Assembly: GCA_934462925.1 (NCBI GenBank)
Contig: CAKSIT010000009.1
Location: 1-64,000 of the forward strand
Reading direction: 5' to 3'
From: an uncultured Oscillospiraceae bacterium
GTDB lineage: Bacteria; Bacillota; Clostridia; Oscillospirales; Ruminococcaceae
Length of the DNA: 64,000 bases
Shown here: piece after piece, positions 40,903 to 52,075 of the stretch
How positions within the stretch are numbered: the first letter of the stretch is position 1
Layout: every line of letters starts with the position of its first letter
Notes under the pieces: model-generated
The model's database searches: none
Told to the model about the DNA's origin: nothing
What the model saw: the letters and a program-made list of their open reading frames with translations, nothing else
Made by a program: the position numbers and the translations under genes

Positions 40903-42282
40903 TTATGTCTGCACGGGCTTCTTATCCGCGGCAATAGCCCTGAACGCCTGCTCAAGCGTATTTACGCCGATTATCTGTATGCCCGCAGCGTCCGACTTGG
41001 ACAGCGCCCTGAACGCCTGCTTTGGTATAATGCACTTGCTGAACCCCAGCCTTGCCGCCTCGCGCACGCGCTCGCGCGTGTGGCTTACCGCGCGTATCTC
41101 GCCGCCTAAGCCCACCTCGCCGAACACCGCTATGTCCTCGGGTATCACCTTGTCGCATAGCCCCGAGTAGAGCGCCATTGCTACCGCAAGGTCCGCCGCA
41201 GGCTCGTCCAGCCGCAGCCCGCCCACGATATTAACGTACACGTCCACCCCGCCGAAGAAAAAGCCCGTGCGCTTTTCAAGCACGGCAAGCAGCATATACA
41301 GGCGGTTGTAGTCGAACCCCGTTGCAACGCGGCGCGGCGCGGAAAGCGACGACTTTGTGACGAGCGCCTGCACCTCCGCGAGTATGGGGCGCGTACCCTC
41401 TACAGAACACACTACCGTGCTGCCCGATACGCTTTTAAGCCGCCCCGAAAGCATCATCTCCGAGGGGTTCGTAACCTCGCTCAGCCCGCTGTCGTCCATG
41501 TTGAACACGCCTATTTCGTTAGTCGAGCCGAAGCGGTTTTTTATAGCCCGCAGAATGCGGTAGGAAAGCTGCTTTTCGCCCTCGAAATACAGCACCGTAT
41601 CGACTATATGCTCCATTATCTTAGGACCTGCAATGCCGCCGTCCTTGTTTACGTGGCTTACGATAAACACGGGTATTTCCTCGGACTTTGCCATGCGCAT
41701 AAAGGCGTTGGTGCATTCGCGCACCTGCACAATGCTGCCCGCAGAGGAGGAAGCCGCGCTCGTGGTTATCGTCTGTATCGAATCTATTATCACGATTTCG
41801 GGCTTGTTCATGCAAACGGCGCGCACAATGCTCTCGCAGCTGTTGTTTGAGGCGAGAAAGAGGTTGTCCGAGCATACGCCCAGCCGCTCCGCGCGCAGCT
41901 TTATCTGCCGCTCGCTTTCCTCGCCCGAAACGTAGAGGATAGTATGCTCCCCACCCATATGCCCGCATATTTGCAGCAGCAGGGTAGACTTGCCTATGCC
42001 GGGGTCGCCGCCTATAAGCACAAGCGAACCCTTGACAAGCCCGCCGCCCAGCACCCTGTCAAGCTCTGAAAGCCCCGTGTTGTAGCGCGTTTCGTCCTCG
42101 TAGGAAATGTCGCCTATCCTGCTGTACCTGAACTCCGTTACGGGCGCGCTGCTTTTCTGCGGGGAAGCGGGCAGCGTTTCCTCGATGGTGTTCCATGCGC
42201 CGCAGGCGGTGCAGCGGCCGTTCCACTTGGGGTACTCCTGCCCGCACTCCGTGCATACAAAAACCGACCTAGCCTTAGCCAT
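40903..42282 (-). CDS. radA: DNA repair protein RadA (Sms)
   Basis: 459 residues, normal length. C4 zinc finger (C10, C13, C24, C27), RecA-type ATPase with GGDPGIGKST, the RadA motif KNRFGSTNEIG, and a Lon-like C-terminal domain (DVYVNIVGGLRLDEPAADLA). Acts in branch migration during recombination repair and in natural transformation. GGAGGGACAC precedes the ATG. Upstream are azlCD, downstream the PELOTA fusion, all on one strand. Confidence 0.96.
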   Translation of the reverse strand: MAKARSVFVCTECGQEYPKWNGRCTACGAWNTIEETLPASPQKSSAPVTEFRYSRIGDISYEDETRYNTGLSELDRVLGGGLVKGSLVLIGGDPGIGKSTLLLQICGHMGGEHTILYVSGEESERQIKLRAERLGVCSDNLFLASNNSCESIVRAVCMNKPEIVIIDSIQTITTSAASSSAGSIVQVRECTNAFMRMAKSEEIPVFIVSHVNKDGGIAGPKIMEHIVDTVLYFEGEKQLSYRILRAIKNRFGSTNEIGVFNMDDSGLSEVTNPSEMMLSGRLKSVSGSTVVCSVEGTRPILAEVQALVTKSSLSAPRRVATGFDYNRLYMLLAVLEKRTGFFFGGVDVYVNIVGGLRLDEPAADLAVAMALYSGLCDKVIPEDIAVFGEVGLGGEIRAVSHTRERVREAARLGFSKCIIPKQAFRALSKSDAAGIQIIGVNTLEQAFRAIAADKKPVQT

Positions 42283-42300
42283 GTGTCCCTCCGATTCGCC

Positions 42301-42630
42301 TTACATCATTCCCGCAAGCCGCATAATAAGCTCCGCTGCGAACACCCCGCCGCACGCGCACACCGCAACGGTAAGCAGCCCTCTTTCAAAGAACGCCAGC
42401 ACCGCCGCCACAAGAAAGCCCGCCGCCGCGCTTATCACCGAGTGCGAGCTGTAAAACACCGCGGGTATAGTCATTGCGGACAGCACCGCGTACGGCACGT
42501 AATAGAGGAAGTCCAGCAGAAAGCGCGATTTTATCTTCTTTCTGAACACCGCAAGCGGCAGCATTCTTACGAGATACGTTACGAGCGCCATTACCGCTAC
42601 GCTTGCAAAAAGGTACGCCGCGTCACTCAT
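42301..42630 (-). CDS. azlD: AzlD-type small subunit of amino acid exporter
   Basis: 109 residues with four hydrophobic segments (ALVTYLVRMLPLAVFRKK, LLDFLYYVPYAVLSAMTIPA). AzlD-family partner of AzlC. Its start overlaps the azlC stop by eight bases. The pair exports branched-chain amino acids. Confidence 0.88.
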   Translation of the reverse strand: MSDAAYLFASVAVMALVTYLVRMLPLAVFRKKIKSRFLLDFLYYVPYAVLSAMTIPAVFYSSHSVISAAAGFLVAAVLAFFERGLLTVAVCACGGVFAAELIMRLAGMM

Positions 42631-43354
42631 CTGCGCTCACCTCCCGCTTTCTCGGGAAGAACAGCGCGCCGGCACCCGCCGCTATCACCGTGCATATTAT
42701 AACCGATATGCCGGAGGAAACGCCCCCGAAGCAGGGTATGTAATAAAGCGCGCAGCTGAGCGCCGCCGCCGCTATAGCCGTCGCCGCAACGCCCGCGTTC
42801 TTTTTCGCGGGGGGAACGACTATAGCAATGAACATTCCGTAAATTGCAATGCCGAGCGCCGATTTAAGGAAATCGGGCAGAACGCCGCCCAGAAGCGCGC
42901 CGCACGCCGTTCCCGCCGCCCAGAAGATATACGGCAGCGTGATAAGCCCGTACATATACGCGCTCGAAACGTTCCCCTCGCGCCCCGAAGCTACCGCGAA
43001 CACCTCGTCCGTTATGCCGAACGCCGTTGTAACGCGGTGGAACAGCCCGTAGCGGCTGTCAAGCTTCTGCGAGAGCGAAAGGCTCATTAAGGCGTAGCGC
43101 ATATTTATGATAAGCTGCGCGAGCGCCATTTCCACAAGGCCGCCGTGCGCGGCGATTATGCCTATGCCCGCCACCTGCCCCGCGGACGTGAGGTTCGTCA
43201 TTGAGATGAGGATTGCCGCAAGCGGCGGTATGCCCATAGTTACCGCCGTTATCCCGAACGTAAAGGACACCGAAAGGTATCCCAGCGCTATAGGAAGCCC
43301 CCCGTGCAGCCCCTCGAGGTAGTCTGCGCGGGTGTTTGTTGTGTTTGTCGCCAT
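42623..43354 (-). CDS. azlC: AzlC-type branched-chain amino acid exporter
   Basis: 243 residues, about seven membrane segments (GLPIALGYLSVSFTFGITAV, SMTNLTSAGQVAGIGIIAAH, NMRYALMSLSLSQKL). The family exports leucine, isoleucine and valine analogues. GGGAGAAACA precedes the ATG. No regulator or T-box was seen upstream. Confidence 0.9.
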   Translation of the reverse strand: MATNTTNTRADYLEGLHGGLPIALGYLSVSFTFGITAVTMGIPPLAAILISMTNLTSAGQVAGIGIIAAHGGLVEMALAQLIINMRYALMSLSLSQKLDSRYGLFHRVTTAFGITDEVFAVASGREGNVSSAYMYGLITLPYIFWAAGTACGALLGGVLPDFLKSALGIAIYGMFIAIVVPPAKKNAGVAATAIAAAALSCALYYIPCFGGVSSGISVIICTVIAAGAGALFFPRKREVSADE

Positions 43355-43456
43355 TGTTTCTCCCTTTCCGCACTAAGCGGAGCTTTTGTTCAATCGGCGG
43401 AAATCCCCGTCAGGGAATCCTCCGAAGCACCCGCTTCTCGCGGGCAAATATGTTTT

Positions 43457-45640
43457 TTATCTTATTCTGCGTATTTTTACGCTAACGGTTTTATTTGTGT
43501 TCTGCGCGCTTTCGGGGGCAGCCTGCGCAGCGCTCTCCGAAGCCTCGGGCGCTGCCTTTGCCGCAGCGGGCGCGGGCGTTTCTGTATTAGCCTGCTGAGC
43601 CGCCTTATAGCTCTGCTCGTAGAAGTATATCTGCGAATTGAGCGCTTCCTCGCCCTCCGCGCGCCTTACATGGCGGTAAAGTCCGTCCGCGCCCTGCTCG
43701 CGCGCCTTTACGTTGTCGCGGCACATCGTGCGGAATATCCCGCATATCCTGTCCGCAAGCGCCCTGTCGAGTACGGGGGCTGCAACTTCTACGCGGCGCT
43801 CGGTGTTGCGCGTCATAAAGTCCGCGCTCGAGATATACACGCGGCGGCGCTCCGCCCTGCCAAAGATGTAAATGCGGCTGTGTTCAAGGAATCTGCCTAC
43901 TATCGAGATAACGCGGATATTGTCGGTTTCGCCCTCTACCCCCGCTATAAGGCAGCATATGCCGCGCACCACAAGCTCCACGGTAACGCCCGCGCGGCTC
44001 GCCTCGGCAAGCTTTTCAATCAGGTCGCGGTCGGTGAGCGAGTTTATCTTAATGCCGATATAGCCGTCCTTGCCGTAGGTTATTTCGTTGTCGATAAACT
44101 CCACAATGCGGCTTTTCATGCCCTTTGGCGCTACAAGCAGCTTGTTTGTGCTTTCAACGGTGCTGCCTACCATAAGCGCGTTAAACACAACCGAAGCGTC
44201 AGAGCCGAAGTCGCGGTCGGCAGTCATAAGCGTAAGGTCGGTGTAGAGCTTTGACGTGCGCTCGTTGTAGTTGCCCGTACCCACCTGCGTTATATAGGTA
44301 ACGCTGTTGTCCTCGCGCAGCGTTATAAGCAGCAGCTTTGAATGCACCTTAAGCTCCTCCAGTCCGTAGATTACGGTAACGCCCGCGTCCTCAAGCTGCT
44401 TGGACCAGCCTATGTTGTTCTCCTCGTCAAAGCGCGCGCGAAGCTCAACGAGCGCAAGCACGTCCTTGCCGTTTTCCGCCGCGCGGATAAGCGCGTTTAT
44501 TATCTTGCTGTCGCGCGCCACGCGGTAAAGCGTTATCTTTATGGAAGCCACCTGCGGGTTGTCCGCCGCCTCGTCAAGCAGGCGAATGAACTGGTTGATG
44601 TTCTCGTAGGGGTAATTGAGCAGGATATCGTGCTGCTTTATCTGCGTGATAAGCGGCACGCCCGTCTTTATCGCAGCGGAGCGCTGCGGGGTAAGCGGCT
44701 CGAAGAAAAGCTCCTTTTGCTTTTCAAGGCGGCGCTCCATAGCCGACATAAAGCCCATATCGAGCGGCGTTGTGCGGCAGAATATAAAGCTCTCCTTTAC
44801 GCCGAGTATCTTTGAGAGAACGCCGGCCGCCTCGGCGGGGGGCGCGCCGTAAAATTCAAGGCGCACGGGCTGGAGCTTCTTGCGCTTCTTAACAAGCTTG
44901 CTCATGATGTCGCGCAGGTCTACGTCGTGGTCGTAAAGACCCTCGTCCATTGCAATGTCGGCGTTGCGCGTTACGCGGAAAATGCAGCGCGAGATTATCT
45001 CAAAGTTCGTGAACACGAGCTTTGAGTATCTCGCTATAAGCTCCTCGCACAGGATAAAGCGCCCTGAACCCGGCAGGAACACCTGCCGCGGCAGGTTCTC
45101 CGAAGCGGGGAGAATACCGAACGTCACCTTGCCCGCAGGGTCGTCCTTTTTGCGGATAGCCGCGCCCACGTACACCTCGCCGCTTTTGAGGAACGGCACG
45201 GGGTGCTTTTTGTCCATTATGCCCGTAAACAGCAGCGGGCGTATCTCGCGGTTAAAGTACGCCTTAAGGAACGCGTCTTCCTCGGGGGTAAGCGCGTCCT
45301 CGCGCACGTGTTCCACGCCAAAGGGCGCAAGGCCTCTCACTATCTCGTCGAACGCCCCGTCGAGCATGGGCAGCAGCTCGCGCACGCGCTTAGCAATCGC
45401 CGACAGCTGCTCCTTGGCGGTCATGTTGGTTTTGTTGTCGCGCTCCTTGGGCGCGAACATCTGCTTGTCGTTAAGCGAGCCTACCCTTATCATAAAAAAC
45501 TCGTCAAGATTCGAGCAGAATATCTGCACGAACCGCAGCCGCTCAAAAAGCGGGGTGTCGGGGTCGCGCGCTTCTTCAAGCACGCGCTCGTTGAATTTGA
45601 GCCATGAAAGCTCGCGGTTGTCGTAAAAATTGTTTCCCAT
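43457..45640 (-). CDS. ppk1: Polyphosphate kinase PPK1
   Basis: 727 residues. N-terminal NRELSWLKFNERVLEEA, catalytic histidine in KVHSKLLLI, VELRARFDEENN and the C-terminal phospholipase-D-like domain (YISSADFMTRNTERRVEV). Makes polyphosphate from ATP at the membrane. The last 50 residues are an extra Ala/Pro-rich tail with a basic end. The 5' leader holds a GCGCCCGA hairpin. A VTC-type polymerase is also encoded in this window at 51305. Confidence 0.95.
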   Translation of the reverse strand: MGNNFYDNRELSWLKFNERVLEEARDPDTPLFERLRFVQIFCSNLDEFFMIRVGSLNDKQMFAPKERDNKTNMTAKEQLSAIAKRVRELLPMLDGAFDEIVRGLAPFGVEHVREDALTPEEDAFLKAYFNREIRPLLFTGIMDKKHPVPFLKSGEVYVGAAIRKKDDPAGKVTFGILPASENLPRQVFLPGSGRFILCEELIARYSKLVFTNFEIISRCIFRVTRNADIAMDEGLYDHDVDLRDIMSKLVKKRKKLQPVRLEFYGAPPAEAAGVLSKILGVKESFIFCRTTPLDMGFMSAMERRLEKQKELFFEPLTPQRSAAIKTGVPLITQIKQHDILLNYPYENINQFIRLLDEAADNPQVASIKITLYRVARDSKIINALIRAAENGKDVLALVELRARFDEENNIGWSKQLEDAGVTVIYGLEELKVHSKLLLITLREDNSVTYITQVGTGNYNERTSKLYTDLTLMTADRDFGSDASVVFNALMVGSTVESTNKLLVAPKGMKSRIVEFIDNEITYGKDGYIGIKINSLTDRDLIEKLAEASRAGVTVELVVRGICCLIAGVEGETDNIRVISIVGRFLEHSRIYIFGRAERRRVYISSADFMTRNTERRVEVAAPVLDRALADRICGIFRTMCRDNVKAREQGADGLYRHVRRAEGEEALNSQIYFYEQSYKAAQQANTETPAPAAAKAAPEASESAAQAAPESAQNTNKTVSVKIRRIR

Positions 45641-45765
45641 GCGGCACTCTCCTTTTTATGGGGCGTTTTCGGCAGCGCTCGCCGCCCTATGGCAAGCGCC
45701 CGACGTTTCATTCGGGCGCAGGTATACTCTATTAGAATCAGAGCCGCGCACAAGCCTTGTGCGGC

Positions 45766-47406
<1,641 letters not shown>

Positions 47407-47437
47407 TTATACGCATTTTATAAGCAATATCTAATTT

Positions 47438-47466
47438 ATTATATCACCCTTTTTATTATTTTTCAA
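47438..47466 (-). promoter_or_regulatory. Promoter of pyrG
   Basis: Minus strand TTGAAA (47466-47461), 17 bases, TATAAT (47443-47438). Confidence 0.75.
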
Positions 47467-47513
47467 GTGCTATTTGGACAAAATCCGAAAAAAGGCGCAA
47501 ATAGGGCGATATA

Positions 47514-47550
47514 CACAAAAAAACGGTCGGAGCGGTTATGCTCCGACCGT
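47514..47550 (-). terminator. Terminator of the rpmH-jag cluster
   Basis: Minus strand ACGGTCGGAGC, loop ATAACC, GCTCCGACCGT then TTTTTT. Seven bases after the jag stop codon. Confidence 0.88.
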
Positions 47551-47556
47551 CGGTTA

Positions 47557-48549
47557 TTAAAGCTCTATCTTTCCGTAGAGCGTAGCGCTTCTCTCCGCGT
47601 CTACCGTTTCCTTGGAGAACTCGCCTGCGTCGGCGTTCTCGTCGGGTTCGTAGCTTCTGCGCTTGTACTCGCGCTCAAAGCTTGTGGAGAATCCCGTGGA
47701 CTGCTTGTAGCTTCTCGCGGGAGTGCCGCTGCCGCGCCTGTCGCCGCGTCCGCCCGAAGAACGGCGGCGGTTATCGAACTTGGGCTTATCGGCGTAGATA
47801 ACTACCTTTCTGTAAGGCTCAGTACCCGTGGAGTGGCTGGAAACGCCCTCTATCTCCGCAACGCAGCTGTGGATTATCCTGCGCTCGTAGGGGTTCATAG
47901 GCTCGAGCGCTATCTTCCTGCCCTGCTTAATTACCTTTGCAGAGGTGCGCCTTGCGAGCGCCTCGAGCGTTTCGCGGCGCTTTGCGCGGTAGCCGTTGCA
48001 GTCGAGCGAAATGCGGCAGTAGGACTCCTCCGCGCGGTTGCTTGCGAGTATCGCGAGATACTGCAGGCTGTCGAGCGTTTCGCCGCGCTTGCCTATAACC
48101 GCGCCCAGCTTCTCGCCCGATATATCGAGTACCACGTTGCCCTCGCGCTTTACGGGGGTTATCGTAAAGTTCTGCATACCAAGGGCGTTAAGCACTGCGG
48201 TGAGGTACTCTACGGCGGTCTTTACCTTAACGCTCGCGTTTACGTCAAAGTCCTCGGGCAGCTCGCCGCACTCGTCCTGCGCGGTATCGGCGGCGTCTGC
48301 GGCTTCGGCAGGCTGCGCGCTCTGTGCGGGCGCGGACTCCACCTGCGCGGGCTGTGCGCTCTGTGCGGTCGCCGCGGACTCTGCGGGGGTGTACTTTGCT
48401 ATAAGCCTTGCCTCGCCCTTATAGCCGAAAAGGCTCTTTTTGGGCTGCTCGAGTATGTCAAAATCAATGTCGTCTGCAGATACGCCGAACTCCTGCGCAG
48501 CAAGAGCCTTGGCTTCGTCAACGGTCTTTGCTCTGAATTCCTTTTCCAT
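47557..48549 (-). CDS. jag: RNA-binding protein Jag (SpoIIIJ-associated, KhpB-like)
   Basis: 330 residues. Jag_N domain (RAKTVDEAKALAAQEFGV, KKSLFGYKGEARLIAKY), a long Ala/Gln/Glu linker (about 60-110), a KH domain (LGAVIGKRGETLDSLQYLAI) and an R3H domain (MNPYERRIIHSCVAEIEGVS, SHSTGTEPYR). The C-terminal Arg/Ser-rich tail is longer than usual. Binds RNA and acts with KhpA in cell division and envelope control. 18 bases after yidC. Confidence 0.92.
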   Translation of the reverse strand: MEKEFRAKTVDEAKALAAQEFGVSADDIDFDILEQPKKSLFGYKGEARLIAKYTPAESAATAQSAQPAQVESAPAQSAQPAEAADAADTAQDECGELPEDFDVNASVKVKTAVEYLTAVLNALGMQNFTITPVKREGNVVLDISGEKLGAVIGKRGETLDSLQYLAILASNRAEESYCRISLDCNGYRAKRRETLEALARRTSAKVIKQGRKIALEPMNPYERRIIHSCVAEIEGVSSHSTGTEPYRKVVIYADKPKFDNRRRSSGGRGDRRGSGTPARSYKQSTGFSTSFEREYKRRSYEPDENADAGEFSKETVDAERSATLYGKIEL

Positions 48550-48567
48550 AGTGTATCCCTTTCCGAT

Positions 48568-50097
48568 TTATTCGTCCTCGTCGTGGTATTCCTCGCCGTA
48601 CTTCTCAGCGTCCTGACGGCGCGCCTCGGCAAGCTTGCGGCGGTTTATCTCCTTTTGGGTGAGCTGCTCGCCGTTATATTCGTGTACGGAATTGTCGTCC
48701 GAACCCGAGGGCTTGTCGGCGGTCACGTTTACCACCTTCATGCGCGCGGCGTACTCCGCTTCAGCCTGTGCGCGCAGCTTTTCGGGGCTGTAGAGCTTAT
48801 TAAGCACAACGGTCTGTATAATGCCGAACAGGTAGCTTATCGTCCAGTAGAAGCCCGCGCCCGCAGGGATAGTGAACGCAAGGAAAAGCGAGAAAAGCGG
48901 CATGATATACATTGTCACCTTCATCGAACCCATCGTCGAAGCGGCGTCGGGGTTGGTCTTCTCCATCATCTTGTTGGAAACGAACGTCTGAACAAGCGCC
49001 ATAAGGAACGAGATTATCGGCACAAGGATAAGCGGGAAGCCGAGATGCTCCCACGGAACTTGACCGAGCGGTATGCCGAGGAAGTTGAGGTTCTCGTAAA
49101 GCTCCGTTATTGCCTCCCTGTCGCTGTCGCTGACGCTCTTGGTGTAGGCTTCCTTGTTGTTGCCCGTGCCATAGCACTCGAGCGCGTAAAGCTCTCTTTG
49201 CAGCGCGGAGGACGTCTGGAACGTTACCTCGTCAACAGCCGTTACCTTGTACGAGCCGAAGTGCTTCTGCACCGTGGTGAAGCCCTCGCGCGCCGCGTCG
49301 CTTATGCAGTGTGCGCGCTTGTAGTCCGCGCGCGCCTGCTCGTCGGCAAGCTCGTTCATCGCGGTATTTTCCTCGTCGGTAAGCTTGTAAAGGTCGGTAT
49401 CGGTGAACAGCACGCTCTTTTCGTTCTTCTCGTATTCCGCGAGCATGGAGTGGCTGATAACGGTCTTGATAACGGTCTTTGCTTCTGCGGAAACGCTGTC
49501 GAACACCGACATATCCTTAGCGGCGTCGCCCTGCGCAAGGCAGTTTGCGTTGTAGTAGTCGAGTATCTGCTGCGCGTCGCGAACGATATCGTTATGCTTC
49601 TGCAGCGCCTCCTCCTTCATGTCCGCAAGCTCGTCGCCCGAGCGCGTAACCTCGGTTACGAAAAACTCGGTTATCTCAACGTCGTAGGACTCCTGTATCA
49701 TGGAGGTGACTTTTTCGCTTGAGGTGTGCAGGATATGCGTCATCGGCTTGTACACAACGTCGAGGACGCCGAAAAGTATCAGGAACGTGAGAAGCATAGT
49801 GCCGCAGCCGCCCATGGGGTTGTAGCCCTGCTGCTGGAGCTTTGTCATCTCCTCCTGCTGCTTTTGCTGGTTGTTTTTGTATTTCTGCTGAATCTCGCGC
49901 ACCTTGGGCGCAAATATCGCAGACTTCGCGGTGTTCTTCTGCTGCTTTATCGCAAGCGGCAGCATGGCGAGCTTTATAATAAAGGTAAACAGAAGTATCG
50001 CAATGCCGACGTTGCTGCATATGAACTGGTAGATAAAGTACAGGATATAGCCCAGCGGCTTACCTATAAGGCTGTAAAGGAAATTTATAGTGTCCAC
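48568..50097 (-). CDS. yidC: Membrane protein insertase YidC/SpoIIIJ with large loop
   Basis: 509 residues, against about 210-290 in most Firmicutes. TM1 with IAILLFTFIIKLAMLPLAIK, the cytosolic coiled-coil loop (KVREIQQKYKNNQQKQQEEM), TM2 (GTMLLTFLILFGVLDVVYKP), then an added extracellular segment of roughly 230 residues (about 125-355), and TM3-TM4-TM5 (LILVPIISFLMALVQTFVSN, MPLFSLFLAFTIPAGAGFYW). It has no lipobox at the N-terminus. A charged tail follows. Inserts membrane proteins with or without Sec. Confidence 0.93.
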   Translation of the reverse strand: MDTINFLYSLIGKPLGYILYFIYQFICSNVGIAILLFTFIIKLAMLPLAIKQQKNTAKSAIFAPKVREIQQKYKNNQQKQQEEMTKLQQQGYNPMGGCGTMLLTFLILFGVLDVVYKPMTHILHTSSEKVTSMIQESYDVEITEFFVTEVTRSGDELADMKEEALQKHNDIVRDAQQILDYYNANCLAQGDAAKDMSVFDSVSAEAKTVIKTVISHSMLAEYEKNEKSVLFTDTDLYKLTDEENTAMNELADEQARADYKRAHCISDAAREGFTTVQKHFGSYKVTAVDEVTFQTSSALQRELYALECYGTGNNKEAYTKSVSDSDREAITELYENLNFLGIPLGQVPWEHLGFPLILVPIISFLMALVQTFVSNKMMEKTNPDAASTMGSMKVTMYIMPLFSLFLAFTIPAGAGFYWTISYLFGIIQTVVLNKLYSPEKLRAQAEAEYAARMKVVNVTADKPSGSDDNSVHEYNGEQLTQKEINRRKLAEARRQDAEKYGEEYHDEDE

Positions 50098-50174
50098 GTC
50101 CTTTCAAAACGGAAGGGTCAGGCGGGCGCTCGTCCCGCGCGGCGTAATTTTATCAAAGCGGCAAAAGCGCCGCA

Positions 50175-50465
50175 TTATCTTCGCAAATCAGCAGAGCCGT
50201 CGGCATTCCACGACGGCAGCCCCGCGCCATACTTTTCGGGGCGCAGCGAAAACCGCTCGGGTACAGGGTCGTACCCGCCCGCGCTGAACGGGTTGCAGCG
50301 GATAATTCTCCGTAACGCCAAATAACCGCCCTTTACCGCACCAAAACGCCGAACAACGGACAGCCCGTATTCGGAACAGCTTGGATAAAAGCGGCAGCAG
50401 CGCGGCAAGATTTTTGACAGCGTCATTCTGTACAGCTTGATGATACCGATAAGCAAGTATTTCAT
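50175..50465 (-). CDS. yidD: Membrane protein insertion efficiency factor YidD
   Basis: 96 residues. IKLYRMTLSKILPRCCRFYP, SCSEYGL and GGYLALRRIIRCNPFSAGGY, DPVP are diagnostic. Its ATG overlaps the rnpA stop (ATGA). Confidence 0.95.
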   Translation of the reverse strand: MKYLLIGIIKLYRMTLSKILPRCCRFYPSCSEYGLSVVRRFGAVKGGYLALRRIIRCNPFSAGGYDPVPERFSLRPEKYGAGLPSWNADGSADLRR

Positions 50466-50842
50466 ATAAGCTCGGACAATACATTCTTTTTCATGAGCGA
50501 AAGCAGCTGCTGCATTTTAAGCGACGGCGTTTTGCCCCGCGCCACGAAAACAAAATCATAACGCTTCTGTGTTTTTTCCTTAAGAATCGGGTCAAAAAGG
50601 CGGAATGCTTCTCGTATTATCCGCCTTGACCGATTTCTCTTTACTGCGTTTCCAACCTTTTTGCCCGTAACAATGCCAAGGCGGTTTGAACCCGCCCTGC
50701 GCGGACGAAAATAGCATATAAACCCGTAGGTTACAATGCACTGCCCCTTTTTGAACAGAAAGGCGAAATCGCGGTTGCTTTTTATCACAACGTACCTTTT
50801 TCTTAAATCAGGCACGCGTGATTCGGGCGTTTTGCGCTCCAT
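50462..50842 (-). CDS. rnpA: Ribonuclease P protein component
   Basis: 126 residues. VVIKSNRDFAFLFKKGQCIV and the RNR motif region GKKVGNAVKRNRSRRIIREA bind the catalytic RNA. ATG at 50842 overlaps the last base of the rpmH stop (TAATG). A longer frame upstream only covers rpmH in another phase. Confidence 0.95.
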   Translation of the reverse strand: MERKTPESRVPDLRKRYVVIKSNRDFAFLFKKGQCIVTYGFICYFRPRRAGSNRLGIVTGKKVGNAVKRNRSRRIIREAFRLFDPILKEKTQKRYDFVFVARGKTPSLKMQQLLSLMKKNVLSELI

Positions 50843-50976
50843 TAGTATGTGAGCTTTTTCCTGCCCTTTGCGCGGCGGCGTGCGAGAACCTTTCTGCCGT
50901 TCTTGGTAGCCATTCTCTTCATAAAGCCGTGTTCGTGCTTTCTCTGGAGCTTCTTGGGCTGGTATGTTCTTTTCAT
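50842..50976 (-). CDS. rpmH: 50S ribosomal protein L34
   Basis: 44 residues, [20 protein letters not shown], then [30 protein letters not shown] precedes the ATG. First gene of the rpmH-rnpA-yidD-yidC-jag cluster. The usual dnaA neighbour is absent; no cluster of DnaA boxes was noticed here. Confidence 0.97.
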   Translation of the reverse strand: MKRTYQPKKLQRKHEHGFMKRMATKNGRKVLARRRAKGRKKLTY

Positions 50977-51055
50977 TGTCGATAGACCCCCTTTTGTAAT
51001 GCAATAACTCATGTCGGGATACAGTTGTCCCAAACATAACTGTCAACATTAAAAT

Positions 51056-51084
51056 ATTATACAGCATCGGCGGGGGCTTGTCAA
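51056..51084 (-). promoter_or_regulatory. Promoter of the rpmH cluster
   Basis: Minus strand TTGACA (51084-51079), 17 bases, TATAAT (51061-51056). Consensus at both boxes. Confidence 0.88.
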
Positions 51085-51239
51085 GTGGTTTTTGCAAATT
51101 AAGCGAAATTTCTTCCCGCTTTGTATACCGTTCGTAATATTTCCGCAAGATTATACGCTACTCGACATTTTGTGCGATTTGCTCGCATTGCTGCGCGGAA
51201 AACTCAGCCGCCAAAATCCGCCCAAAAGCGAAAAAGCCC

Positions 51240-51268
51240 TTGTATTTATTATTAAAGTGTGGTACAAT
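51240..51268 (+). promoter_or_regulatory. Promoter of the VTC-DUF4956 operon
   Basis: TTGTAT (51240-51245), 17 bases, TACAAT (51263-51268). Confidence 0.65.
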
Positions 51269-51304
51269 ATTATCGTATCAATTCTCGGAGGGGAGTGTTC
51301 GGGC

Positions 51305-52075
51305 GTGCTTTTTCTAAAGCGCTCTGTAAGGGCTGACAAAGAAAATGAGCCGCAGGCGATGATGTTCGGCGGACGGCGGCTGCGCCACGAAATAAAGTTC
51401 CTTATCGACGAGGGTACGGCGAGGGTTTTGCAGGCAAGGCTGCTGCCGCTGATGGCTGCCGACCCGCACGGGGTGAACGGCGGCTACCGCGTTACCAGTC
51501 TGTATTTTGACGACATATATAACAGCGCGTATAACGACAAGCTTAACGGCATAGATACCCGCAGGAAGTTCCGCGCGCGCACTTACGGGCTTGACCCCTC
51601 GCACATAACGCTTGAAGCCAAGCACAAGGACGGCGAGTTCGTGTCCAAGCTCTCCGCGCCGCTGAGCGCCGAGCAGTACGCCGCGCTGCTTGCGGGGGAC
51701 TGCGGCTTTATGCGCAGCCACGACGGCGAGGAGGACGTTTTCGGCGAGTTTTACCGCTCAGACAGGCTTACAAGGCTGCGGCCAAAGGTGATTGTGGACT
51801 ACAGGCGCGAAGCGCTGGTTTACCCGCACGGCAACGTGCGCATAACCTTTGACAGGCGGCTGTCCGTGTGCTACGATACGCTCGATATGTTTTCGCGCGG
51901 GGCATTTTACTCGCCCGTATTCACGCGCGACATCGTTCTTGAAATAAAGTACGACAGCTATCTCCCCGCGGCGATATACGCGGCGGTGCAGGGGCTTGAA
52001 GCGCCGCGGCTGTCGGTTTCAAAATACATAATATGCTGCGACAAAATTACGGAGGTAAAGCTTCATGATTTCTGA
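51305..52075 (+). CDS. VTC-domain polyphosphate polymerase
   Basis: 256 residues. A triphosphate-tunnel (VTC) domain: RHEIKFLIDEG, GYRVTSLYFDD, RRKFRARTYG, ITLEAKHKDGEFVSK, RPKVIVDYRREAL, ITFDRRLSV and IVLEIKYDSYLP show the alternating basic and acidic strands of the tunnel. Yeast Vtc4 uses this fold to make polyphosphate from ATP. Start GTG at 51305 after GGAGGGG; the longer frame upstream crosses the promoter. Overlaps the DUF4956 gene by 11 bases. Confidence 0.85.
   Translation: MLFLKRSVRADKENEPQAMMFGGRRLRHEIKFLIDEGTARVLQARLLPLMAADPHGVNGGYRVTSLYFDDIYNSAYNDKLNGIDTRRKFRARTYGLDPSHITLEAKHKDGEFVSKLSAPLSAEQYAALLAGDCGFMRSHDGEEDVFGEFYRSDRLTRLRPKVIVDYRREALVYPHGNVRITFDRRLSVCYDTLDMFSRGAFYSPVFTRDIVLEIKYDSYLPAAIYAAVQGLEAPRLSVSKYIICCDKITEVKLHDF

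Noticed and set aside
51001-51300. Replication origin next to rpmH
   Set aside because: dnaA is absent and no group of DnaA boxes or AT-rich repeats was seen between rpmH and the VTC gene.
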